Assembly (NCBI GenBank): GCA_035295745.1
Contig: DATGIL010000102.1
Location: 124,001-188,000 of the forward strand
Direction: 5' to 3'
Origin: JAIQFL01 sp035295745
GTDB taxonomy: Bacteria > Acidobacteriota > Terriglobia > Bryobacterales > Bryobacteraceae
DNA: 64,000 bases
Positions 23,122 to 31,611 of this stretch are shown piece after piece. The notes beneath the pieces were generated by a model. The model was not told where the DNA came from. It worked only from the letters and a program-made list of their open reading frames with translations, and searched no databases. The position numbers and the translations under genes were made by a program. Within the stretch, counting starts at the first letter, position 1. Each line of letters starts with the position of its first letter.

Positions 23122-25596
23122 TTACTCTTCGCGTAGCGCCGATGTCGGATCGAGCCCCGCCGCACGCCGCGCCGGCAGCCAGGAGGCGAGCGCCGCAATC
23201 GCGACGAACAGCAGTACGATCGCGCCGAAGGTCAGCGGATCGGTAGCCTTGACTCCTACCAGCAGACTGTTCAGGACGCGGGTCAGTCCGAACGCCGCCG
23301 CCACGCCGGCCACGATGCCGCCCGCGCTCAGCCGCAATCCCTGCCCTACGATGAGCTGGAAGATCCTGGCGGGCGCGGCGCCGAGAGCCATGCGCACTCC
23401 GATCTCAGCCGTGCGTTGCCGAACCACGGTCGCCAGAACACCATACAGGCCGATCCCGGCGAGCAACCCCGAAATCGCGGCGAATACCCCGATGAGCACG
23501 AGCGTGAAACGCGTTCCCGCCTCGGCCCGATCGACCCAGACCTCTACCGGCTGCAGGTCCGTCACCACGATGCCGCGATTGAACTTCGCGACCGCCGCAC
23601 GGACCGTCGCCACATAGCGCGACGGATCGCCCTGTGTGCGGAGAATCCACTGCGAGGCGTTGCCGCCCCAAAATCCGTCGGACTCATAGATCTGCTCGCG
23701 GCCCCGCTGCGCCAGCGAGGTTTCCCGCTGGTGGGCGACCACACCGATCACTTCCACCCACTCGGGATCGGGCTTGCGGCGCTTCAAGAGGAATCTCTGC
23801 CCGATGGCCGATCGGTTCGGGAATGCCTTGGCTGCAAAGTCCTGGTCGATCATCACCACAGCGCGATCGGGGCGATTGTCCGCTTCGGAAAAGGTGCGCC
23901 CGGCGATCAGCCGCACGTGCATGAGCTCGAAATAACCGGGCAGCACGGTCTGCTCATCGGCCGCTTGAAACCGGGTAGCGTCGGCCAGGGCATCGGCCGT
24001 ACCCCAGCGGACGGGCCCGAAATATCCGCCGGAGAGCGGCACCGTCGACGTGGCGGTGACACCCTCCACGCCTGGAATTCCCGAGAGCACAGCACGCATC
24101 TGATTGACGTACGCGGCGCGTTCGTCAACATTTTTCTCAAACGGCACCCCGAGAGTCTGAAAGCTGAGCAGGCCCTGGGGATCGAATCCCCGGTCGATGT
24201 GTTGCAGCGCCAGGAAGCTGCGGAACATCAGGCCCGACCCGATCAGCAGCACGAAGGAGAGGGCCACCTCCGTAATCACGGCGGCGCCGCGCAGATGACT
24301 GCCACTGCCGAGTCCGGAATTTCGCCCGCTGGAGCGCAGCACTTGCGCAATGTCCGGCCGCGACGCACGCAGAGCCGGCACCATCCCAAACACTGCTGCG
24401 GCAGCCAGTCCGGCGAGGGCCGCGAACGCCACACCTGCCGGATCGATGCTGACCGATTGCAGACGAGGCAGTCCCGCGGGGGCGATCGCCAGCAGTTCCC
24501 GAACCCCGACCCACGCCAGAGCGGCGCCGGCCAGCGATCCGCATCCTGCCAGCAGCAAGGACTCGCCTAGCACTCCGCGCGCAAGCCGCCATCGGCTCGC
24601 CCCTAAAGCGCTGCGCACTGCCAACTCGCGGCCGCGCGACGAAGCCCGCACCAGCAGCAGGTTGGCGACGTTCGCGCAGGCGATCAGCAGCAGGAAGATC
24701 GCCGACCCCATCAACGCGAGAATCGCCGGCCTCACCTCGGCCACCAGGTAGCGATGCATCGGCTCGATACGAATCTGGAAGCCGGCGGTCTGCCAGATAG
24801 AGCTCTTGCGGCGCGATTCTTCCGCCACGGCATCGGCGCGCGATTGGGCTCGCGCCAGGCTGATGCCGGGTTTCAGCCTGCCGATGATGCTGTTGGAGAC
24901 CACCAGCCGGTTGGCCGGATCGTACGGCAGGCGCGCGCATACCCAAAAGTCGGGCGAACGTTCCACGCGCATGTCGGGCGGGAAGAGCAACTCGACGCCT
25001 GGCGCGAGCACGCCCGCGACGATCGGACCGCCTTTGGAACCCAGCATCGGATGGCCAATCATGGCGATGTTCCCGCCAAAGCGCCGCTGGAAGAACGCAT
25101 AGCTCAACGCGACGACAGTCGCCGGACGTGGCGGAGCGGGAACGCCGGGCACCGCTTCGGGGACCGGCTGGCCGTCTTCGTCGGTGAAGTCGCGTCCGAT
25201 CGCGATCTTGGCGCCGAGCAACCGGAACATATTCGGAGTCACTGCAGCGTAGCGGACCTGCTCGCGTGTCCCATCGTCACGGGAGACGACGGTCGGCCCG
25301 CTGTCGGCGACGGCGGCCAGGTCCTCGAAGGTGTCGCCTGCAGCGCTGCGCAAGTCGAAGAAGTCCGCGTTCGAGACCGAGAAATTGCGCACGTTGCGTT
25401 GCTTCAGATCGACGGTGGCGTAGACCAGTTGCCCCGGGTCGCGATACGGCAGGCTTCGCAGCAGGACGGCGTTGGCGACGCTGAAGATCGCAGTGCTGGC
25501 GCCGATTCCGAGCGCGATGGTAACGACAGCGGTGACGGCGAATACCGGGCTTTTGCGCAGAACTCGGGCCGCATGGAGGAGTTCATCGAACGGCAT
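23122..25596 (-). CDS. ADOP-type MacB/FtsX-like permease
   Basis: 824 residues. The start FDELLHAARVLRKSPVFAVT followed by VVTIALGIGASTAIFSVANA is the signature of acidobacterial duplicated orphan permeases. There are two FtsX modules, each preceded by a MacB-like periplasmic core domain (first around 45-260, second around 450-680). Hydrophobic clusters lie near 18-40, 290-310, 345-365, 390-415, 440, 700-720 and 760-800. No ATPase gene is adjacent, which is usual for the family. The role may be efflux or envelope mechanotransmission of the MacB kind; the substrate is unknown. Some members carry an extra N-terminal prefix domain that is absent here. Confidence 0.85.
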   Translation of the reverse strand: MPFDELLHAARVLRKSPVFAVTAVVTIALGIGASTAIFSVANAVLLRSLPYRDPGQLVYATVDLKQRNVRNFSVSNADFFDLRSAAGDTFEDLAAVADSGPTVVSRDDGTREQVRYAAVTPNMFRLLGAKIAIGRDFTDEDGQPVPEAVPGVPAPPRPATVVALSYAFFQRRFGGNIAMIGHPMLGSKGGPIVAGVLAPGVELLFPPDMRVERSPDFWVCARLPYDPANRLVVSNSIIGRLKPGISLARAQSRADAVAEESRRKSSIWQTAGFQIRIEPMHRYLVAEVRPAILALMGSAIFLLLIACANVANLLLVRASSRGRELAVRSALGASRWRLARGVLGESLLLAGCGSLAGAALAWVGVRELLAIAPAGLPRLQSVSIDPAGVAFAALAGLAAAAVFGMVPALRASRPDIAQVLRSSGRNSGLGSGSHLRGAAVITEVALSFVLLIGSGLMFRSFLALQHIDRGFDPQGLLSFQTLGVPFEKNVDERAAYVNQMRAVLSGIPGVEGVTATSTVPLSGGYFGPVRWGTADALADATRFQAADEQTVLPGYFELMHVRLIAGRTFSEADNRPDRAVVMIDQDFAAKAFPNRSAIGQRFLLKRRKPDPEWVEVIGVVAHQRETSLAQRGREQIYESDGFWGGNASQWILRTQGDPSRYVATVRAAVAKFNRGIVVTDLQPVEVWVDRAEAGTRFTLVLIGVFAAISGLLAGIGLYGVLATVVRQRTAEIGVRMALGAAPARIFQLIVGQGLRLSAGGIVAGVAAAFGLTRVLNSLLVGVKATDPLTFGAIVLLFVAIAALASWLPARRAAGLDPTSALREE

Positions 25597-25670
25597 GTGG
25601 GTCCCCTGCTAGACCAGTGTGGCACAGGTAATTCGGGGAGCCGTGCTTCGCCGGGTTAAACTGATTCTTT

Positions 25671-26852
25671 ATGCCAGATTCCTATCCCCCTTTGCAGGCG
25701 CCCAGCCGCCTTCTCTTCGGACCTGGTCCCAGCATGGTCGCCCCCCGCGTCTACAAAGCCATGGGACAACCAGTGGTGGGGCACCTGGATCCCTTTTTCT
25801 TCCAGGTCACGGAAGAGGTGCGCAGCCTGCTCGGATACGCCTATTCGACGGACAACCACTTCAATCTCGCAATGTCGGGAACCGGCAGCGCCGGTATGGA
25901 AGCGGCCGTTGCCAGCTTCGCCGAACCGGGCGTGAAGTTTGGTTTGCTCACCAACGGATTCTTTGGCGATCGCATCGGTGAGATGGCCCGCCGGCAGGGC
26001 GCCGACGTCGTAAGGCTTGAGAAACCGTGGGGCCAGCCGTTCGATCCGCAAGAGGTCCGCGATTTCGTCCGCCGCGAACAACCGCGCGTCGTGGCCTTCG
26101 TCCAGGCAGAGACATCCACCGGCCTCTTCAACCAGGCCAAGCCGATCTGCGAAGTGGCCCGCGAAGTCGACGCACTGGTGATCACGGACTGCGTGACATC
26201 GCTCGGCGGCATGCCCGTCCTGGTGGACGAGAACGGCATCGATATCGCCTATAGTTGCACCCAGAAGGGCCTCGGCTGCCCTCCAGGCCTCGCGCCCATG
26301 ACGCTCTCGCCGCGCGCCCTGGAACGCCTGCGCGCGCGCAAGTCGGTGGTGCACACCTGGTATCTCGATCTTCTGCTGCTCGATACCTTCTACAGCGGAC
26401 ATCGCTACCACCACACCGCGTCAGCCACCATGTTCTACGCTCTCCGCGAGGGTCTCGCGATCGTGCACGAAGAAGGGCGCGAGAATCGGTGGGAGCGTCA
26501 TCGCCGCAATCACCAGGCCTTCGTCGCGGGAATTGAAGCCATGGGACTGGCGATGCATGTATCCAATCCTTCCGATCGTCTCTGGACGCTGAATACGCCG
26601 CGTGTGCCCGCCGGGGTGGACGACGCCAAGGTGCGGCAGTATCTCCTGGAAGAGCGCAATATCGAGATTGCCGGCGGATTCGGGCCGCTTGCCGGCCAGG
26701 TCTTCCGCATCGGTCTGATGGGCTACGGTTCGACCGCCGAAAACGTGCTGTTCATTCTCGGAGAGTTGGAAGGCGCCTTAAAGAAGCAAGGGTACCAACC
26801 TGCGGGTGACGCTCGCGCCGCCGCTGAAAAAGTCCTGGGCGCAGCCGTATAA
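25671..26852 (+). CDS. Class V aminotransferase (alanine-glyoxylate type)
   Basis: 393 residues. It starts with the typical LLFGPGPSMVAPRVYKAMGQ and GHLDPFF. The PLP site is SCTQKGLGCPPGLAP with Lys199, the cofactor-ring Asp is in VITDCVTSLGG, and the substrate-side text is RYHHTASATMFYALREGLA. The enzyme should be cytoplasmic and transfer an amino group between a small 2-oxo acid and alanine or serine (AGXT/serine-pyruvate type). It lies 22 bases upstream of an ATP-grasp gene on the same strand, so the two may act in one small pathway, for example supplying an amino acid for ligation. The exact substrates are not readable. Confidence 0.85.
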   Translation: MPDSYPPLQAPSRLLFGPGPSMVAPRVYKAMGQPVVGHLDPFFFQVTEEVRSLLGYAYSTDNHFNLAMSGTGSAGMEAAVASFAEPGVKFGLLTNGFFGDRIGEMARRQGADVVRLEKPWGQPFDPQEVRDFVRREQPRVVAFVQAETSTGLFNQAKPICEVAREVDALVITDCVTSLGGMPVLVDENGIDIAYSCTQKGLGCPPGLAPMTLSPRALERLRARKSVVHTWYLDLLLLDTFYSGHRYHHTASATMFYALREGLAIVHEEGRENRWERHRRNHQAFVAGIEAMGLAMHVSNPSDRLWTLNTPRVPAGVDDAKVRQYLLEERNIEIAGGFGPLAGQVFRIGLMGYGSTAENVLFILGELEGALKKQGYQPAGDARAAAEKVLGAAV

Positions 26853-26874
26853 CCGCACGGGAGGCTCGACCCGC

Positions 26875-28074
26875 ATGACGATTCTCTGTCTCGCCAGCTA
26901 CGAGAAGGGTCACGCCTTCATCCGTGAATGCAAACGCCAGGGATGCACCGTGCTGTTGCTTACGTCGCTGAGCCTGCAGCACAAGGCGCAGTTTCCTGTC
27001 GATTCCATCGACGAGATCTTCTATATGCCCGACGAAGATCATCGTTGGAACCTGAGCGATACACAGAAGGCCGTAAGCTTCCTCGCGCGAAGCCGTGCGA
27101 TCGACCGCATCGTGCCGCTCGACGACTTTGACGTGGAGGTGGCCGCGTCGTTGCGCGAGCATCTCCGCGTGGCCGGGATGGGCGGTACCACTGCCCACTA
27201 CTTCCGCGACAAGCTGGCGATGCGCATGAAGGCGCAGGACGCGGGCCTGCCCGTGCCCGAGTTCGTGCATGTCTTGAATTACGACCGGCTCCGCGAGTTC
27301 ATGGACCGTGTCCCCGCTCCGTGGGTGCTCAAGCCGCGGTCCATGGCCGGCGCCATCGGTATCAAGAAGGTCCATCACTCCGAAGAATTGTGGCGTATGC
27401 TCGATGCGTTAGGCGACATGCAATCGCACTATCTGTTGGAGCGATTTGTCCCGGGCGACATCTTCCATGTCGACACGATTGTCTACGAGAACGAGATTCT
27501 CTTTGCGATCGCCAGTGGCTACGGCCGTCCGCCCATGGAGGTCTCGCATCAGGGCGGCATCTTCACCACGCGCATTCTGGAGCGAGACTCCGACGACGCG
27601 GAGCGGCTTCTGGAAGTGAATCGTGGCGTCATGAGCGGGCTTGGCATGCTGCGCGGAGTTTCGCACACGGAGTTCATCAAGGGCCGGGAGGACGGGAAGA
27701 TTTACTTCCTGGAAACCTCGGCGCGCGTAGGTGGTGCGCACATCGCCGATCTGGTGGAGGCCGCCAGTGGTCTGAATCTCTGGGCGGAGTGGGCGAAGTT
27801 GGAAGTGGCCGGTGGTGGCGCGCCGTACCGCCCGCCGGAAGCGCGCCAGGACTATGCGGGCCTGCTGGTCTCGCTGGCCCGCCAGGAGCATCCCGATACT
27901 TCCGCCTACACCGACGAGGAAATCGTCTGGAGGATGAATCGGGACCATCACGTGGGCCTGCTGGTCAAGTCGCCCTCTGCGGAGCGCGTGAAGGAACTTC
28001 TGGCTTCGTATGCGCAGCGGTTCGAGCAGGACTTCTTCGCGTACATCGCTCCGAAAGAGACTCCCACAAGTTGA
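26875..28074 (+). CDS. ATP-grasp family ligase
   Basis: 399 residues from ATG 26875, preceded by GGGAGG at 26859-26864; the frame is open further upstream, but there it overlaps the aminotransferase. The N-terminal domain (TILCLASYEKGHAFIRECKR) is a pre-ATP-grasp fold. The ATP-grasp core includes HYFRDKLAMRMKAQDAGLPV, PWVLKPRSMAGAIGI, YLLERFVPGDIFHVDTIV and the metal-binding FLETSARVGGAHIADLVE (Glu and Arg in place of the usual N-E-x-N/R pattern). Family members join a carboxylate to an amine or thiol at the cost of ATP. The tail after residue 320 is a small C-terminal lid. It is followed immediately by a repeat array. Confidence 0.8.
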   Translation: MTILCLASYEKGHAFIRECKRQGCTVLLLTSLSLQHKAQFPVDSIDEIFYMPDEDHRWNLSDTQKAVSFLARSRAIDRIVPLDDFDVEVAASLREHLRVAGMGGTTAHYFRDKLAMRMKAQDAGLPVPEFVHVLNYDRLREFMDRVPAPWVLKPRSMAGAIGIKKVHHSEELWRMLDALGDMQSHYLLERFVPGDIFHVDTIVYENEILFAIASGYGRPPMEVSHQGGIFTTRILERDSDDAERLLEVNRGVMSGLGMLRGVSHTEFIKGREDGKIYFLETSARVGGAHIADLVEAASGLNLWAEWAKLEVAGGGAPYRPPEARQDYAGLLVSLARQEHPDTSAYTDEEIVWRMNRDHHVGLLVKSPSAERVKELLASYAQRFEQDFFAYIAPKETPTS

Positions 28075-28075
28075 G

Positions 28076-28592
28076 CAAGAACACTCCCTTACGGTCGTGG
28101 CTCGTTGCGACCCGCGCGCGCAAGCAAGCGATGTCGCAATTCGCTCCGAAATCGCTCCCTTACGGTTACGAGCCGCGCGCGTAAGCAAGCGACGTCGCGA
28201 TTCGCTCCGAAAATCACTCCCTTACGGTTACGAGCCGCGCGCGTAAGCAAGCGACGTCGCGACGGCTCCGAAAATCGCCCCCTTACGGTTACGAGCCGCG
28301 CGCGTAAGCAAGCGATGTCGCGATGGCTCCGAAATCACTCCCTTACGGTTGCGAGCCGCGCGCGTTAAGCAAGCGATGTCGCGACGGCTCCGAAAATCAC
28401 TCCCTAACGGTTACGAGCCGCGCGCGTAAGCAAGCGCCGTCGCGAATCGCTCCGAAATCACTCCCTTACGGTTACGAGCCGCGCGCGTTAAGCAAACGAT
28501 GTCGCGATGGCTCCGAAAATCACTCCCTTACGGTCGTGGCTCGTTGCGAGCCGCGCGCGTAAGCAAGCGATCTGACGATACGTCAACGCCTC
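28076..28592. repeat. Palindromic repeat array, locus 2 (eight tandem copies)
   Basis: Eight head-to-tail units of about 61 bp fill the gap between two convergent genes. Each unit holds ACTCCCTTACGGTTACGAGC, then CGCGCGCGTAAGCAAGCGA, then a TCGCGA-GGCTCCGAAAAT spacer. The first and last units carry the fuller form with GGCTCGTTGCGA. In the last unit 28527-28543 pairs with 28547-28563 (CTTACG/CGTAAG plus GGCTCG/CGAGCC, loop TTG, one 2-bp mismatch). Units differ at scattered positions. Nothing else is seen in 28075-28617. Confidence 0.9.
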
Positions 28593-28617
28593 TGAAACCA
28601 CGTTTCACAGCTACGAT

Positions 28618-29688
28618 TTACTTGAGACTCTGCCGCAGAGTTGCTGCCGATGCCGGGTCGGTGATGGCGAGCTGATCGACTTCCTTAGCGGCCTCTTCCA
28701 CGGCTCCCGCCTTGGCGTAGAGCGCTGCCAGCAGCAGGTGGTTGGACGGATGTTCGCGTCGCGCGCTCTCGATCTCATCGGCGGTCTCTTGGCTGACCAC
28801 CTGGAAACGGGCCTCCGGCGCTGGCGGTGTGGGCGCGTGTACGCTCTTGCTGCCAATCTGCGCGGTCACCTGCCAGTTGTAAAGCCGCCCTCGGGCAAGC
28901 GGATGCTCCACCTGCCATTCGGTTCCGGTGAGCGCTGGACTCTCCGCAACCTTTTCGAAATTCTCGTCGAAGATCGACACCACATAGTGCGTGGCGTTGG
29001 GCGCCGCCTTCCATTCGACCGTCGGGCGATCGCTAACCACCGCCGTGCCCATTGGGCGCTGCAATGCAAATCCGGGCGTCTCGGTGGACGGGCCAAGCAG
29101 TACACCTGGCTTGGCAATCAGCCGGTCCAGGATTGGCGCACGTTCCAGTTTGTGTGTGTCCAGGGCGAGTTGTAAGGCGGCCTTCTCGGCATCGTCCAGA
29201 GGAGGCTCCGCTGGTAACGAGGGTTTCGGTGTGACCGCCAGTCCGGGCTGCCCTGTCGGCCCCCGCTTCACATACCAGACGGTGAGCGAGGCGGCCAACA
29301 GAACCGCAGCCGCTACGGCCATTCGCCACGGAGTGCGCCGTGCCGGCATCTGGATGGGCGCGCGCGGTACGCTCTCTAACTCCGCGCGAAACTGTCTGAG
29401 GTCTTCCACCTCCGACCGGCACATGTCGCAATCCTCAAGGTGCCGCGCCACATCGGGAGGGAAAGAACCGTGGGCGCAACTGGCGATCTGGTCATACTCC
29501 AGATGGCCCGAAAGCTCCGCCCGCAACTGTCGTACGTGCGGGCCGGCGCCTGCCTGACGGTAGAGCCGCTCGCGGCATATCTCGCAGTGGCCGATGTGCT
29601 CGTCCACCTCTAGCAGTTCCACAGGCGCTAACGCGCGGCTGCGGTATCGAGCAAACTGCTCTTCCGTCAAATGATCAGGCTGGGTCAT
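28618..29688 (-). CDS. Membrane anti-sigma-like protein with two zinc-finger motifs
   Basis: 356 residues. Two HC2-type motifs occur in the N-terminal part, HIGHCEIC at about 31-38 and HLEDCDMC at about 82-89, which is the ZAS/zf-HC2 signature of anti-sigma factors. A single membrane segment (WRMAVAAAVLLAASLTVWYV) follows near residue 125, then a Pro-rich linker, a fibronectin-like domain (RPTVEWKAAPNATHYVVSIF, NWQVTAQIG) and a short TPR-like tail. It lies 38 bases after the stop of the sigma-like gene on the same strand, so it is most simply its membrane-bound inhibitor. Two zinc motifs in one protein are less common than one. Confidence 0.7.
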   Translation of the reverse strand: MTQPDHLTEEQFARYRSRALAPVELLEVDEHIGHCEICRERLYRQAGAGPHVRQLRAELSGHLEYDQIASCAHGSFPPDVARHLEDCDMCRSEVEDLRQFRAELESVPRAPIQMPARRTPWRMAVAAAVLLAASLTVWYVKRGPTGQPGLAVTPKPSLPAEPPLDDAEKAALQLALDTHKLERAPILDRLIAKPGVLLGPSTETPGFALQRPMGTAVVSDRPTVEWKAAPNATHYVVSIFDENFEKVAESPALTGTEWQVEHPLARGRLYNWQVTAQIGSKSVHAPTPPAPEARFQVVSQETADEIESARREHPSNHLLLAALYAKAGAVEEAAKEVDQLAITDPASAATLRQSLK

Positions 29689-29726
29689 CGCCTATCCAAA
29701 GTGAGGAAAGCTTTACGGGCATATTA

Positions 29727-30773
29727 CTATCCCAAGTTCAACGATATTTTGCCGCCCATCCGGCGCGTCAGCCGTTCCCGGGCCGATTTTCGTAGATTGA
29801 TCACCTGCTGGCGCGAAACTCCCAGCCGCGAAGCAATCGCCAGATCGTCTAAAGGCAATTGATTCCATATTTTGGCGAACTCTTCCGGGACTAGCCCCAG
29901 GACTTTGGCGATCTCCCGGATGCTTGCCACCCCGGTGAGTGGCAGCAAGGCGACAGCGGACGACTCCGCTCCGCACCGTAGATTGAGCAGCAGGGCCGCC
30001 CGCTGCCCCTGGGGAAGTTCGGAGATCTGCGACCAGAGTTCCGTCATCCACTGTTTTAGCTCCAGGCGGGTGGCCGGATCGACCTCCACCGCCTCGAGGT
30101 CCCGAGCGGCCTTTTCTGGCGCGACGGGCGGATCGTCAACTCCCCAAATCTGGCCGACGATGCTCACCAGCTCATCGAATTCCACCGGCCCGCGGAAACG
30201 TTCGAAAATCTTGGCCAACAACTCGGCCGGCGCCAGGCTCGAGCGCCCATGAGGCAAGTCCGCAAGTTTCTCGCGCCAGCGATTCACCACGTCTTCCGAC
30301 GACGCCATTGGCCTCCCGCTCTGCCATGCGCGCAATCCGCAGATCCATCCCGCCGAGGGATCTTCCCAGATGGCGAATCGCTTCTCCGTATTCAATAAAT
30401 AGCGGAGGCGCGTCTTCAGGCGATGGCGATTGGGGTACTTCCGGCGCAGATATTCGTTGCAGGCGTGATACGCGGCGACGGCCGTATACCCGGAGAAGGC
30501 GCCGATCGTCTCGCCGGCCACACCTTCTTTCATCGCACGCAAGCGAGCCAGCAGCTCCACCAGGACCTCTGACGAAACGTCCTCGATATCCTGGGCTTCG
30601 CGCGCTCCCTGGAACGCCAGCTTGTAGCGCACGATGCGTTGAATCCCGGGTTGTGCGTGTTCCACCACCAATGTTGCCAGAAGTGCTTCCGATGCTTCAG
30701 GATCGGAACACGCGGCATATTGGCGTAACAGAACGTCCGCCGAATTGGTTTCCATCGCCTCGACAGTGACCAT
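29727..30773 (-). CDS. Divergent sigma-70-like factor
   Basis: 348 residues (ATG 30773; an ATG six codons later is possible). Residues about 55-90, including QDIEDVSSEVLVELLARL, resemble sigma region 2, and LAIASRLGVSRQQVINLRKS near the C-terminus is a region 4-type helix-turn-helix. A second such stretch, ASIREIAKVLGLVPEEFAKIW, lies just before it. Between them are about 170 residues with charged helices not typical of ECF factors, which are usually about 180-200 residues. Together with the neighbouring zinc-finger membrane protein it probably forms a sigma/anti-sigma pair. The target promoter is unknown. The sigma assignment is moderately supported. Confidence 0.6.
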   Translation of the reverse strand: MVTVEAMETNSADVLLRQYAACSDPEASEALLATLVVEHAQPGIQRIVRYKLAFQGAREAQDIEDVSSEVLVELLARLRAMKEGVAGETIGAFSGYTAVAAYHACNEYLRRKYPNRHRLKTRLRYLLNTEKRFAIWEDPSAGWICGLRAWQSGRPMASSEDVVNRWREKLADLPHGRSSLAPAELLAKIFERFRGPVEFDELVSIVGQIWGVDDPPVAPEKAARDLEAVEVDPATRLELKQWMTELWSQISELPQGQRAALLLNLRCGAESSAVALLPLTGVASIREIAKVLGLVPEEFAKIWNQLPLDDLAIASRLGVSRQQVINLRKSARERLTRRMGGKISLNLG

Positions 30774-30837
30774 CTTACCTGGAGTCGTACAGATAAGGCC
30801 ACGTCACTGAGGGAGCGCCACCGCCCTCATGATTCAT

Positions 30838-31016
30838 GATCGCTTGCTCACGCGCGCGGCTCGCAAGCGCACGTATGCGCGCGAAGGTATTTGGGTAGCT
30901 TACGAGCCGCGACCGTGAGAAGCTGTGAAAAATCCGACTGCCCCACGTAGGGATGGGACATCGCTTGCTTACGCGCGCGGCTCACAACGAGCCACGACCG
31001 TAAGGGAGTGATTTTT
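30838..31016. repeat. Palindromic repeat cluster, locus 3
   Basis: Two inverted-orientation units. The first (30838-30925) has TCGCTTGCTCACGCGCGCGG, a TATTTGGGTAGCTTACGAGC segment and GACCGTGAGAAGCTGTGAAA. The second (30959-31016) has TCGCTTGCTTACGCGCGCGG and the arm CGTAAGGGAGTG. The segment GTGAGAAGCTGTGAAAAATC also occurs at locus 4 near 32943. The second unit supplies the last codons and the stop of the fragment at 30982-31587. Confidence 0.85.
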
Positions 31017-31587
31017 CGGGCGGTCGGGCATCACTCGCCACCTTCAAGACCGCCGTCGAGGGGGAACTTACGCCGCCCTGAGTAACGACTACCGGATACG
31101 TGCCCGTCCCCAAACTGCTCGGAACGGTGAGATTGATCTGGTACAGGCCGGCTCCCACCAGTCCGCAGTAACTGACCGGCGCCGCGTCGCCGCCGATGGT
31201 CACGGTGGGCGTCGCAATCGCGGCGCGGGCGTCGGAGAAGACCAGGCCCGCGGCAGCCGCTGGTGCGGTGGGTCCCATCCCCGTGCCAAAGATTTCAAGC
31301 ACATCTCCGGGCCTTGCCGAGGCCCCGGTGCCATCGAGAACGGTGCCGTCGGCAGGCCGAACCGCCAGCACGCAATTCGCACTCGTAAATACTCCCGGCA
31401 TCACCGCTTGCATGACTGTTGAGGCGCTCCCGCTACCCGACGAATTAGTAACAGTCACGATAACGTTGCCCACACTGCTGTCGTCGGGCACCTGTAAGTT
31501 CAACTGCACCGGACTTACATATTTAAGGAAGGCCGTTTTTCCGTCCGGTTTGCGAGGCGACGCCGCTGCGAAAGGCGGCCAGTACAC
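30982..31587 (-). pseudogene. Truncated TIGR03437-type C-terminal domain, repeat-encoded tail
   Basis: 201 codons from a GTG. The recognisable part starts near residue 18 with AFLKYVSPVQLNLQVPDDSS and continues through GDVLEIFGTGMGPTAP, AAPVSYCGLVGAGLYQINLT and YPVVVTQGGVSSPSTAV, the IPT/TIG-like C-terminal domain that in Solibacter-type genomes ends large secreted proteins. The N-terminal bulk and a signal peptide are missing, and the text before residue 15 is not domain-like. The last residues, KSLPYGRGSL, and the TGA are encoded by the palindromic repeat. It is probably a remnant cut at both ends and lies 24 bases after the stop of the next gene upstream. Confidence 0.65.
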
Positions 31588-31611
31588 TGCGGGTCAGAGC
31601 TTTAACATTTC

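Noticed and set aside
28076..28592. Tandem units of about 61 bp suggested a CRISPR array.
   Set aside because: Whole units, including the parts that would be spacers, are nearly identical, and no cas genes or unique spacers are present.
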